Shown: piece by piece, positions 25,097-34,100 of the stretch
Numbering within the stretch: the stretch's first letter is position 1
How the letters are laid out: every line of letters starts with the position of its first letter
Source of the DNA: Arenibacter amylolyticus
GTDB taxonomy: Bacteria; Bacteroidota; Bacteroidia; Flavobacteriales; Flavobacteriaceae
Length of the DNA: 64,000 nucleotides
Direction of reading: 5' to 3'
Assembly: GCF_002150785.1 (NCBI RefSeq)
Contig: NZ_MTAZ01000016.1
Location: 1-64,000 of the forward strand
The notes under the pieces: model-generated
What the model was told of the DNA's origin: nothing
Seen by the model: the letters and a program-made list of their open reading frames with translations, nothing else
Databases searched by the model: none
Made by a program: the position numbers and the translations under genes

Positions 25097-25555
25097 TTAT
25101 TTGGGTTTCCTTTGTTTCCCAGTAATCTCCTTTATTTTAATACGATAGACCACCGAGGTCCCCCCCTCGGTATTCTTACTTGAAAAATCACTGATAAATT
25201 GCAGGTTTACATTCTCCTTATTGCCCGATATCCTTTTTACCCCCTGTAAAAACTGGTGTAATTGATACTTGGAATTACTCCCTTTAATTTCTTCCACCTC
25301 CCCATGTACCATAACAGATTGCCAGTCTTTTAGTGATGATTTATTGCTCACATTCAACGCAACCGAAGGATGCTCACGAATACAGCGCATCTTGTGTCCC
25401 TCTCCAGAAATACTTATGATACATTTTTCCTCAGGATTGTAATAATAGGTGATTGGCAGCACATAGGGTGTATCGTGATCCATATAGGCCAAGTACCCCA
25501 TACAATGGTTCTGTAACACCTCTATACATTGGGCTTCATTAATGTCTTTCATCAT
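25097..25555 (-). CDS. pyridoxamine 5'-phosphate oxidase-like FMN-binding protein
   Basis: A 152-residue split-barrel flavin protein of the PNPOx-like/NimA group. Family signs are GYLAYMDHDTPYVLPITYYYN, GEGHKMRCIREHPSVALNV and WQSVMVHGEVEEI, which form the FMN-phosphate and dimer contacts. Members of the NimA branch reduce nitro compounds; others are general FMN reductases. The natural substrate here is not known. It is preceded by a TGAY-N4-RTCA site and a TAATTTTA box with the same 29.5 bp spacing as two Usp promoters, so it probably belongs to the same regulon. Confidence 0.85.
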   Translation of the reverse strand: MMKDINEAQCIEVLQNHCMGYLAYMDHDTPYVLPITYYYNPEEKCIISISGEGHKMRCIREHPSVALNVSNKSSLKDWQSVMVHGEVEEIKGSNSKYQLHQFLQGVKRISGNKENVNLQFISDFSSKNTEGGTSVVYRIKIKEITGKQRKPK

Positions 25556-25620
25556 GGGTTTTCGGATTAAAATGGTTAGTTTATTCTATGGACATCGCTA
25601 TAAAAAATTAGGATTTGAAC

Positions 25621-25664
25621 TAAAATTAGGGAGATCCAGTTTTTTGCCAAATGACATAAATCAT
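25621..25664 (-). promoter_or_regulatory. Crp/Fnr-type site and -7 box for FMN-protein gene
   Basis: ATGACATAAATCAT (25651-25664) fits TGAY-N4-RTCA; the minus-strand box TAATTTTA spans 25628-25621. Centre to box edge is 29.5 bp, third instance of this exact geometry in the island. Confidence 0.7.
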
Positions 25665-25774
25665 ACGAAAAAACCTGAAATCGCTTTTTAAACTATTAGC
25701 CCTCTTAATTTATGAAAAAAACAAATAGAATCCGTCCCTAATTTTAATTCACCTTTCAATAACAACATAATACC

Positions 25775-25782
25775 TACCTTTA
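25775..25782 (+). promoter_or_regulatory. -7-like promoter box of sanA-like gene
   Basis: TACCTTTA, one base off the TAnnTTTG consensus, lies 19 bp before the ATG. No clear -33 TTG was seen. Confidence 0.35.
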
Positions 25783-25801
25783 AGAATGATAATCAGGAAT
25801 A

Positions 25802-26437
25802 ATGTGGAAGAAAATTGGCTATAGCTTTCTTTTATTGATCATCAGTTTTTTCCTGGTGGTTTTTGGTTGCAACCTGATCATTGAGATGGCAGGTGCGGGG
25901 AAGACCTATGAAAATATAGGATTAATACCGAAAAATAAAGTAGGGATCATTCTAGGCACTTCCCCTAAATTAGTAGGTGGAAAATCTAATCCCTATTACA
26001 CCAACAGAATAGTAGCTACCCTTGACCTATTTAAAGCTGGGAAAATAGATTATATCTTGGTTAGTGGCGATAGCGGCACCCCCTATTACAATGAGCCAAA
26101 CGTTATAAAAAAGGATTTGGTAAATGGGGGGATTCCCGAAGAATGTATCCTCTTGGACCATGCTGGGTTTAGAACATTGGACTCTATGGTACGGGCTAAA
26201 TTGGTATTTGGTCTAGATGAGGTTACCATTATTTCACAAAAATTCCATAATAAACGGGCCATTTACCTTGCAGAGCAAAAGGGCCTGCGCGCAATTGGTT
26301 ACAATGCGCACGATCTCACCCTAAAACGTGGATTCAAGGTTCAAATGCGTGAGTATTTTGCACGGGTCAAGGTTTTTATAGACCTCGCAATAAACACTCA
26401 GCCAAAGGTTATTGGGGATAAGGTTTCCGTACAATAG
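25802..26437 (+). CDS. SanA/YdcF-like DUF218 membrane-anchored protein
   Basis: A 211-residue protein with an N-terminal membrane anchor (residues 5-25) and a DUF218 domain of the SanA/ElyC type: VGIILGTSP, NPYYTNRI, YILVSGDSG, SMVRAKLVFG, TIISQKFHNKRAIYLA. E. coli SanA and ElyC influence envelope permeability and peptidoglycan synthesis. The catalytic role of the domain is not defined. It stands alone between the FMN-protein and Nramp genes. Confidence 0.87.
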   Translation: MWKKIGYSFLLLIISFFLVVFGCNLIIEMAGAGKTYENIGLIPKNKVGIILGTSPKLVGGKSNPYYTNRIVATLDLFKAGKIDYILVSGDSGTPYYNEPNVIKKDLVNGGIPEECILLDHAGFRTLDSMVRAKLVFGLDEVTIISQKFHNKRAIYLAEQKGLRAIGYNAHDLTLKRGFKVQMREYFARVKVFIDLAINTQPKVIGDKVSVQ

Positions 26438-26527
26438 CGGGAGAGGAAGAATATACTATGCCTCTATTGAGGTAACAAGCAGTGATTTCCCTAGATTTTT
26501 ATATTTTTACCTTCAGAATAACCACGC

Positions 26528-27778
26528 ATGTCTGCCATAAAAAAACTCGTTAAGAATCTTGGACCGGGTCTCCTTTTTGCGAGTATGGCTATTGGCACCT
26601 CACATTTAGTGCTGTCTACTACAGCAGGGGCCACCTATGGTTGGATTATGATAGTTCCTATTATCCTGGCCAACGTGCTAAAGTATCCCTTTTTCGAATT
26701 TGGGGTTCGCTACACCAATATCACCGAAAAAACATTGATTGAGGGCTATTTAAACAGGGGAATGGGGTACCTCATCTTTTACTCCTTAATTACCTTATTA
26801 AGCACCTTTACTATTTTAGCGGCCCTCTATGTGGTGACTGCCGGACTCCTTGTTAACTTGCTACAATTACCCCCACATACTGTGGGCACAACTGCAGGGG
26901 GCCTATTTATACTAATATCACTTTTACTTATTATAGGTCGGTACCGATTTTTGGAAATATCCCTAAAATATGTGGTAACCATTTTATTCGCTGCCTTAAT
27001 GGTCACCACCATCATGGTATTGATTAAGGGTCAGGTAGCCCACACTACCGGATTTACTCCGCCCCCTATTTTTAATGAAGTGGGAATTTTATTTTTAATC
27101 GGCTTGATGGGCTGGATGCCTACCACCGTAGAGGCCTCTAGTTGGATTAGCTTGTGGACGGTGGAAAAATTTAAGACCACCGCACATAAACCCAGATTAA
27201 AAGAGGCCCTGTCCGAATTTAAATTCGGGTATTATGTAACGGCTTTCTTGGCTGTGTTTTTTCTAATCATTGGATGGTTTACCCTCTATGGAACCAATAC
27301 AGAATTAAGTGGAAATGCAGTTATTTTCGCCGACCAATTGGTGCAAATATTCACCAATAGTATTGGTATATGGGCCTATATCTTTATTGCCATAGCAGCC
27401 TTTGCCACTATGTTCAGCACCTGTCTTACCGCTCACGATGCCATTGCCAGGGTTAGCGTGGATGCCCTAAGTTTGTTGTTTCCCCAAAAAAAATACATTA
27501 AGAAAAAAGGCGTGCCCATTGCTATTTTATTATTAGCTCTGATCAATTTTATGGTTATCACCTTCTTTATGGCCAATATGAGTGTGCTCTTGTCTATTGC
27601 CACATTTGTATCCTTTGTAGTTGCCCCCATCATTGGCTATATGAATCTAAAAAATGTGATGAGCCAGGAAATTCCAGAAAAATATCGTCCCAAAAAACCG
27701 CTACAATATCTCACCTACGTAGGAATCCTCTTTCTTAGTGCATTTTCACTCTACTATTGCTGGATGGTACTCATTTAA
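26528..27778 (+). CDS. Nramp-fold divalent metal transporter, divergent motif
   Basis: A 416-residue inner-membrane protein with about eleven membrane helices, of the Nramp (SLC11) family. The N-terminal helix reads GPGLLFASMAIGTSHLVLSTTAGA: the metal-binding DPGN of canonical MntH is replaced by IGTSH. The sixth-helix region GLMGWMPTTVEASSWISLW keeps MP but not the usual MPH. So the transported ion cannot be assumed to be Mn2+ or Fe2+; other substrates such as Mg2+ are known for non-canonical members. It is a single gene, 90 bp downstream of the sanA-like gene. Confidence 0.85.
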   Translation: MSAIKKLVKNLGPGLLFASMAIGTSHLVLSTTAGATYGWIMIVPIILANVLKYPFFEFGVRYTNITEKTLIEGYLNRGMGYLIFYSLITLLSTFTILAALYVVTAGLLVNLLQLPPHTVGTTAGGLFILISLLLIIGRYRFLEISLKYVVTILFAALMVTTIMVLIKGQVAHTTGFTPPPIFNEVGILFLIGLMGWMPTTVEASSWISLWTVEKFKTTAHKPRLKEALSEFKFGYYVTAFLAVFFLIIGWFTLYGTNTELSGNAVIFADQLVQIFTNSIGIWAYIFIAIAAFATMFSTCLTAHDAIARVSVDALSLLFPQKKYIKKKGVPIAILLLALINFMVITFFMANMSVLLSIATFVSFVVAPIIGYMNLKNVMSQEIPEKYRPKKPLQYLTYVGILFLSAFSLYYCWMVLI

Positions 27779-27874
27779 TGGAAGGTGTACACCCTCACTC
27801 CTTGCACACCCCTAAGCAAATCATTGATTATCAATCACATCAAAATAACTTTAACACATCCTTAACGATCTAGA

Positions 27875-27906
27875 TTTGTAATTGGCCTGTGTATCCCCAA
27901 TCTTTG
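27875..27906 (+). promoter_or_regulatory. promoter of the small basic protein gene
   Basis: TTTG (27875-27878), 20 bp spacer, then AATCTTTG (27899-27906), close to the Bacteroidota TTTG-N19-TAnnTTTG arrangement. The ATG follows at 27931. Confidence 0.5.
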
Positions 27907-27930
27907 CACCCAATGCAAAGGAATTTTACA

Positions 27931-28125
27931 ATGAAATTGATTACAATAACCAGAAACACCAAACAAGAAAAAAGATTCACCAAAAAGATGGGGATCCTAT
28001 ACACCAAGGTAACCTATATCAAAAAAACTATACTTGGAATTATCCCCATTAACACGCTTCACAAATACCGAGAAACCTATTATGGTAAGGTAAAAGATTG
28101 TGAGCAATGCGTCTTGAGCAAATAA
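27931..28125 (+). CDS. small basic hypothetical protein
   Basis: A 64-residue, strongly basic protein starting MKLITITRN and ending with a CEQC motif near the C-terminus (DCEQCVLSK). No family recognised. Start chosen at ATG 27931 after a plausible promoter; an ATG at 27889 in the same frame lies before the promoter box. The reading frame is long for an AT-rich region. It converges with the OmpA-family gene. Function unknown. Confidence 0.55.
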   Translation: MKLITITRNTKQEKRFTKKMGILYTKVTYIKKTILGIIPINTLHKYRETYYGKVKDCEQCVLSK

Positions 28126-28198
28126 GCTTTTGGCAGTTCCAATTGGATATTTGTTGTAGCACACCCAATACAACTCCACCGAGTAGCTTCGATTATGC

Positions 28199-30139
28199 TT
28201 AGTTTGAACCAAACAGATCGTTGTAATTTAGAATTATGACACTAGATCTTTCATTTCTGTTGTGAAGCATTTCCAGGCAGAAAACGCCATTTTTACAGTT
28301 GTTCAACAATTGCTCTTCCCCATAGCCTACAACTTCCACTAACGCACTGCTAGGCACTCCCTGCTGCATTAAATAGTCTTTTATAGCATCAGACCTTCTT
28401 TGTGACAGCTTTAGGTTGTAACTATTGCTACCTCTACTGTCCGTGTGCGACTCCACTTTTAATTGTAGCTCGGGAAAACCCTTGGCTATAGCTACCACTT
28501 TATCCAATTCTGTGGCTATGAAGGGGGTAATTTCAGATTTCCCCTTATCAAAATAAAACTTATTAAGCTTAATAACTTTTCGCTCCTCGTTCCAGTCTAG
28601 GATATCATCAATAGACATCAGGTCTAAATTGAATTTAGAAGTATTGATAGTGTCCAATGCCGCGGCATTGAACTGCTCCCTATATTGGGAATAACGCTCT
28701 TTATAGGCGGTGAGAGTAATAGTATCTCGCCATGGTATTTCCACCTGGTATCTCCCCTCCTTATCCGTAATTACCTCTTTAAGAACCGCTCCTTCCTTAT
28801 CCAATAAACTAATGACCACTTCTTCAATTCCGGCCCCACCTAGAGGCTTCTTAACCGCTCCCTTTATCGCCAAGGTCTTTAATCCTGGTTTTTCTAGCAT
28901 ATGAATACCATAGATATCATCATTCCCCCTACCACCCGGTCTGTTAGAGGCAAAATACCCTATGAGTTCTCCCGAATCTTTTGTTTTTATAATCAGGCCA
29001 AAATCGTCTTCTGGAGAGTTAATAGGGGCTCCCAGATTAACGGGAATGCTAAAACTATTTCCATCCTTCATATTAGACCGATAGACATCCATTCCTCCCA
29101 AGCCATAAAAGACATCCGAGGAAAAAAAGAGGGAGCCATCAAATATAAATGGGGCTATTTCATTTCCAGGGCTATTGATCCTAGGCCCCAGATTTATTGG
29201 AGAAGACATTATAATTCCATTATTGGTATGCACATAATAAATATCGGTCCCACCGTAACTATCCTTAAAATTTGCCGCAAAATAGAGTCGGCCGGTAGTT
29301 GCATCATAAAAGGGGTAATAAAAGGAGGTATCCAAATCCCTCAAGATATACAGATGTGAATCGGGACCGCTACTCTTACCGATAGACATGGCATTTTTCC
29401 CATTGGTGCTAAACAGCAATTCTGCCCCATCCGCATTGGATAGGCTGTAGAATATACTATTTAATTCCGCCGCGTAATAGGGTGTTGCCTTATGGAAGGA
29501 CGAAGCCATTAGTCCCCCAAATTCCCTGGTATTTTTTAGGTTCCCATTGGCATCTACCTCAGCCTCATAAATATTTAAATACGCTTCCCCAGACGGATTA
29601 TACACCTTTTTAGATCCTCTTGGTCGCCCACTGGAAAATAACACCTTGTCCTTGTAAAAGCTAGGTGAGAAATCTGCCTGCGCACTATTGGCGCTGACAT
29701 TGAATACCCCATAGCCCGGTAGCAACTTGTTTTTACTTTGGAGCAATTCATAATTAAATTCGGCATTCTCCAATACTACGACTGAGAATGACCGCTGATT
29801 ATTGTTGAGAAAAAGCTTCACCTTCTCTAAGCCCTCTGTTTTAGAGATCGATTGCAACAACCTATTAAAATGACCTGCAGACATGCTGCTATCCTTTTTA
29901 AAAACATCCCTATAGATATTGGAGGCCTCTTTATAGTTACCCACCTTAAGGTAGGAATCTGCCAAATTTAAATACTGAGCAGTGGTTAGGCCCCCTTTAT
30001 TTTGTTCTTTCCGATATTCCACAATGGCCCTTCTATAGGCATACTCAAAAAATGATATATCTCCCTTGGAGGGCTTTTGCTGTGCAAAACCCACGCAAGG
30101 AATTATTAAAAGCCATATACATAATTTTAAGCCCCTCAT
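28199..30139 (-). CDS. OmpA-family protein with PD40 propeller
   Basis: A 646-residue exported outer-membrane-associated protein (signal peptide ending GFAQ). Order of parts: TPR-like helices (~25-110, ADSYLKVGNYKEAS), PD40/WD40-like propeller repeats (~150-410), a carboxypeptidase regulatory-like/beta-sandwich domain (~425-505), and a C-terminal OmpA peptidoglycan-binding domain (FYFDKGKSEI, ESHTDSRGSNSYNLKLSQRRS). Such proteins follow PorP/SprF genes in Bacteroidota and help hold cell-surface adhesins or gliding-associated complexes. Third gene of the adhesin operon, 15 bp after the PorP/SprF gene. Confidence 0.92.
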   Translation of the reverse strand: MRGLKLCIWLLIIPCVGFAQQKPSKGDISFFEYAYRRAIVEYRKEQNKGGLTTAQYLNLADSYLKVGNYKEASNIYRDVFKKDSSMSAGHFNRLLQSISKTEGLEKVKLFLNNNQRSFSVVVLENAEFNYELLQSKNKLLPGYGVFNVSANSAQADFSPSFYKDKVLFSSGRPRGSKKVYNPSGEAYLNIYEAEVDANGNLKNTREFGGLMASSFHKATPYYAAELNSIFYSLSNADGAELLFSTNGKNAMSIGKSSGPDSHLYILRDLDTSFYYPFYDATTGRLYFAANFKDSYGGTDIYYVHTNNGIIMSSPINLGPRINSPGNEIAPFIFDGSLFFSSDVFYGLGGMDVYRSNMKDGNSFSIPVNLGAPINSPEDDFGLIIKTKDSGELIGYFASNRPGGRGNDDIYGIHMLEKPGLKTLAIKGAVKKPLGGAGIEEVVISLLDKEGAVLKEVITDKEGRYQVEIPWRDTITLTAYKERYSQYREQFNAAALDTINTSKFNLDLMSIDDILDWNEERKVIKLNKFYFDKGKSEITPFIATELDKVVAIAKGFPELQLKVESHTDSRGSNSYNLKLSQRRSDAIKDYLMQQGVPSSALVEVVGYGEEQLLNNCKNGVFCLEMLHNRNERSSVIILNYNDLFGSN

Positions 30140-30154
30140 GTTACTGTTTTGTTT

Positions 30155-31156
30155 TTAAAAAAACCTTGGACTGTCTATCTGCTTAGGTTTTCCTTTAGAT
30201 TCGCGCTTCTCTCCCTTGGCAGGCTTAGAGCTTTCCCTGCCCAAATAAAACTTTAGGATCACCTCGTGTGAACCTTGACTATACTCTCCAAAATTGGTGG
30301 TATTATAGTCGTAAGAATACCCTAGGAACAAATTATTCGATATTTGCAAGCCCGCCAATCCGCTTACGGCATTATCCCATCTATAGGAGGCCCCTAGGGT
30401 TACGATATCATTAATTAAAAAATTGGTGGACAAATTAAGGTTTACAGGAGCACCTTTTAGGCTGTTGACCAAAAAGGCGGGTTTAAATTTTAAATTCTCC
30501 GAAAGATCAAAAACATATCCTCCAATAAAATTAAACTGCAGCTTATCTTCCACTATGTTAGATACCTCATCCGCATATATACCATCGGTTAAAAAATTAG
30601 GGATGGATAGTCCCAAATACCAATTTTGTTCATACATAAACAATCCGGCACCAATGGTCGGATAAAATTTATTAAAAGTATCCTCCCCATTCAAAAGAGG
30701 TTCATTGGGATTTTCAAAATCACCTTTTCCATAATCCACATTTAAAAGGGAACCACCAGCGTCTACACCAAAGGACAATCTGGTAGTTTCCGAGAGTTTC
30801 ACCTGAAACGAATAGGCAAAATCTACGTAGGTTTGGGAGGTTGGCCCTATTTGGTCACTTACCACATTAAAACCCAAGCCATGTTTTTCATTTTCTAGGG
30901 GGAGGTTCACCCCAAACCTCAGCGTTTTGGGAGCCCCTGGAATCCCTGTCCATTGCACTCTGTACAATCCGGAAATATCTGGTGTCTCCACGGAGCCTAC
31001 ATAAGCGGGATTAAAACTACCTATATTATACATATATTGGGTGTACTGGGGTTCTTTCTGGCCATGGACCATAAGGGTAGCCAGCAAAAAAAATGCAGCA
31101 CACCATCTCTTTCCAACACCTAAATTAAATAATCTATAATGCATAGTCTTTATCAT
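30155..31156 (-). CDS. PorP/SprF-family outer-membrane protein
   Basis: A 333-residue predicted outer-membrane beta-barrel with a signal sequence ending VHGQ. The mature start QKEPQYTQYMYNIGSFNPAYVGS is the family signature (Q..Y..N...NPAY.GS), followed by alternating strands to a basic tail. PorP/SprF proteins secure type IX secretion-dependent adhesins to the surface, usually one partner per adhesin. It overlaps the upstream adhesin stop by 4 bases, so the pair is translationally coupled. The tail KGEKRESKGKPKQIDSPRFF is unusual. Confidence 0.93.
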   Translation of the reverse strand: MIKTMHYRLFNLGVGKRWCAAFFLLATLMVHGQKEPQYTQYMYNIGSFNPAYVGSVETPDISGLYRVQWTGIPGAPKTLRFGVNLPLENEKHGLGFNVVSDQIGPTSQTYVDFAYSFQVKLSETTRLSFGVDAGGSLLNVDYGKGDFENPNEPLLNGEDTFNKFYPTIGAGLFMYEQNWYLGLSIPNFLTDGIYADEVSNIVEDKLQFNFIGGYVFDLSENLKFKPAFLVNSLKGAPVNLNLSTNFLINDIVTLGASYRWDNAVSGLAGLQISNNLFLGYSYDYNTTNFGEYSQGSHEVILKFYLGRESSKPAKGEKRESKGKPKQIDSPRFF

Positions 31157-34100
31157 CTAATGATTTGGATCCACCCCTTTTTAACGGCGGTCCCATCGCC
31201 AAGATCTAGGATATAAAAATAGGTTCCCTTGGGTAAATCCCCTTTCTTACCTGTTCCCATCCAAGTATTGTTATATTGACTTGTCGCAAAGACTTCATTG
31301 CCGTAACGATCATAGATTTGGAGGGTATTATTGGGGAAATCATCTATACAATTAATATGTAATCTATCATTTTTACCATCTCCATTGGGCGATATTAAAT
31401 TAAATAGAAAACCACATTCATCATTGGACCTAGATGCAACCGTCACCGTAACCGCGGCGGAATTATTACTTAGATTCCCATCTTCCGGGAAGCTATCTGT
31501 TAAGGTGGCCGTATTCTGAAAACTACCGGCCACTGGTACCGATGCCACTATGGTGAGGGTCTGTGTATCGTTCTCCAAAATCTCTTCCAACTCCCACAAT
31601 CCGCTTACTTCATCATATAATCCCGCAGTTGCTGTGCTACTGATATACATAAAACCAATACTAGGGTCTATTAGGTCTTGTACACTTACATTGGTAACCA
31701 TTAGATTGCTTAGGTTGGTAAGGGTAATGGTAAAAGTAATCTCATCCCCAACAAATGGGTTGGTCTCATCTACCTCCTTTATAATTTCTAAATCGACCTT
31801 GCAGCTGGCAGCCCCCACATTTGGAATACAGGGGTCGTTGTTTGCGGGATCTAATTGATCTACTACGCCATCGTTATCCGCATCTAGTACCATAGACTCC
31901 AAGGCATCTATAATTCCATCCCCATCGGTATCAATTGGGTTGTCCAAATCTGGCCCCACTTCCACTCCGTCCATTATGCCATCCCCATCCGTGTCTGGGT
32001 TAAAGGGATCGGTTCCCAGTATTATTTCGTCCCTATCGTAAAGACCGTCCCCATCGCTATCCAACAAACAGTTGCTTACAGAAATGGTGACCTCCACACT
32101 GGCATCCGCACAGGGTGCTACGGCAGAATTGGTAGTAAACTTAAACGTATAGTCCCCTTCGGGGGCATCCTTAAAATCTACCGTATTATCTGCGCCTATA
32201 GTGACCGATCCTGGTGGCGTCCCAACAATACTCCACACTCCGGTAGCGGTTCCACTTTTCCGGGTATCATCCAAATCTATAACGGATACCCCCTCTCCCA
32301 CAATACTACAGGCCGCGGTATTCTCGGTAGTTCCCACATCTACGGGATCTTCCACCGTCACCGTTACTGCAATCCGATCCGTTGTACAGCCGTTCCCGCT
32401 TGCCTCCACATAATAAACCGTTGTAGACGCATTTTGAGGGGTAGTAAAGTTGCTGCCCTCCCCAATTGGATTTACGGCTGTATTAGATAAATACCAAAAA
32501 AGGCTTCCATTATCGGAGGCTGTGGCCGTAATGGTTGCTCTCCCCGGACCACAAATAGACGCCCCGGAGGTATCCAATATTTCTGGGGGCGTATTCCTTA
32601 CTAATGTCACTTCCAAAGGCGGACTAACACAAGATGTTGTGCTATTGTAAAGGAAACCATAGAAGGTAGCTACAAAATCTACTACGCTACTCTCCAAACG
32701 GGCTCCTTCATTAAAAAAGTCATCACTACTACTCCATATCAGCTCAAATCCGGTCGGAATAGGGCTACTGTTATAATCGTTTAAGTTCTGAGTAAAATCG
32801 GTACAGAAAATGGTAGGTATATTAGCATTTATCAACGGGGCTTCCATACAATTATCGTTATCCGTAATGGTACCTACCCCCTGGCCCTTTTCAATTTGAG
32901 CGAAGCCCGTGGCATTCACCAGATTTACAAAAAAGGTTTCGGTCCCTTCAGCTACATCGTCATCTATAATTGGAACGCTAATGGTTTTGGTTTCCCCTTT
33001 TAAGCCTAGAAAACCAATGGTTCCAGACCTGCTTAGGTAATCACTACCTGCAATAGCGGTATTATCTGCCGTAGTATAGGCTACTGTGGTTCCCAAAAGC
33101 ACAGCTGCATTTAGGGTTACGGTAAATACTGCATTCCCTACCGCCTCATCTACTACAATATCATTGATGGAAACTCCGGCAACATCATCACTAGCGATGT
33201 TTACGGTAGCCCGGTTAGGAAATCCTATACTATAACCGCTACCGGGTGCCAAGGAAACAATTACCGTTTCTATATCTGCCTCCACCTCATCATCATCTAT
33301 TGGGGTTACGCTAATGGTACTGCTATTCTGTCCGTTGGGAATGGAAACCGTTCCCGAAAGCGCAAAATAATCGTCCCCTGCCGTTGCCGTACCATCTACA
33401 TTGTACTGTATGCTGATAGGGCTACCGGTGGTATTTGTGGTGTTTAAGCTTACTGTAAAGGTTCCTGAAATCAAGGGATTTTCGGAAGCATCCTGTTCCG
33501 TAGCAACAATAGAGGCCACATAGCTATCGTCATTTAGGATAGTTCCCTGTTCCTGATCCTTGCCCAGTACATAATTTGTAGGGGGATTGCTAAGTCTCAC
33601 CAAAAACGTCTCGTCTGGTTCCACCATAAGATCTCCTTGAACCTCTATGGTAATGGTTGTTGTTTCATCGCCTACTAGGAAGGTGGCTGTTCCGGAAGGG
33701 AGCGTACCTCCCACAAAATCGGTTCCGTTTACGGGATTGCTTCCCGTGGGTGAAACACTGTAATTAATGCTCACCTCATCATTGGCATCCCCTGTACGGA
33801 TAAGGGTATAGGTAAAGGGAGTTGTGTCCCCAGAATTTCCTTCGGAAAGTGTTACACTACCATCTATGGATATCTCATTAACATCGTCATTTTGTATGGT
33901 TCCCATAGCCGTTATTTTTGATCCCAGCACATATCCCGTCCCGGGATTGCTAAGGGTAACAATAAAGGTCTCATTGGGTTCCACATCGGTATCGCCATTC
34001 ACATTAATATTAATGGTTCCTGTAGCCGATCCGGACGGAAAACTCACCTCCCCTGAGGGGAAGGCATTCCCCACAAAATCTGCAGCATTGGCTGCATTCC

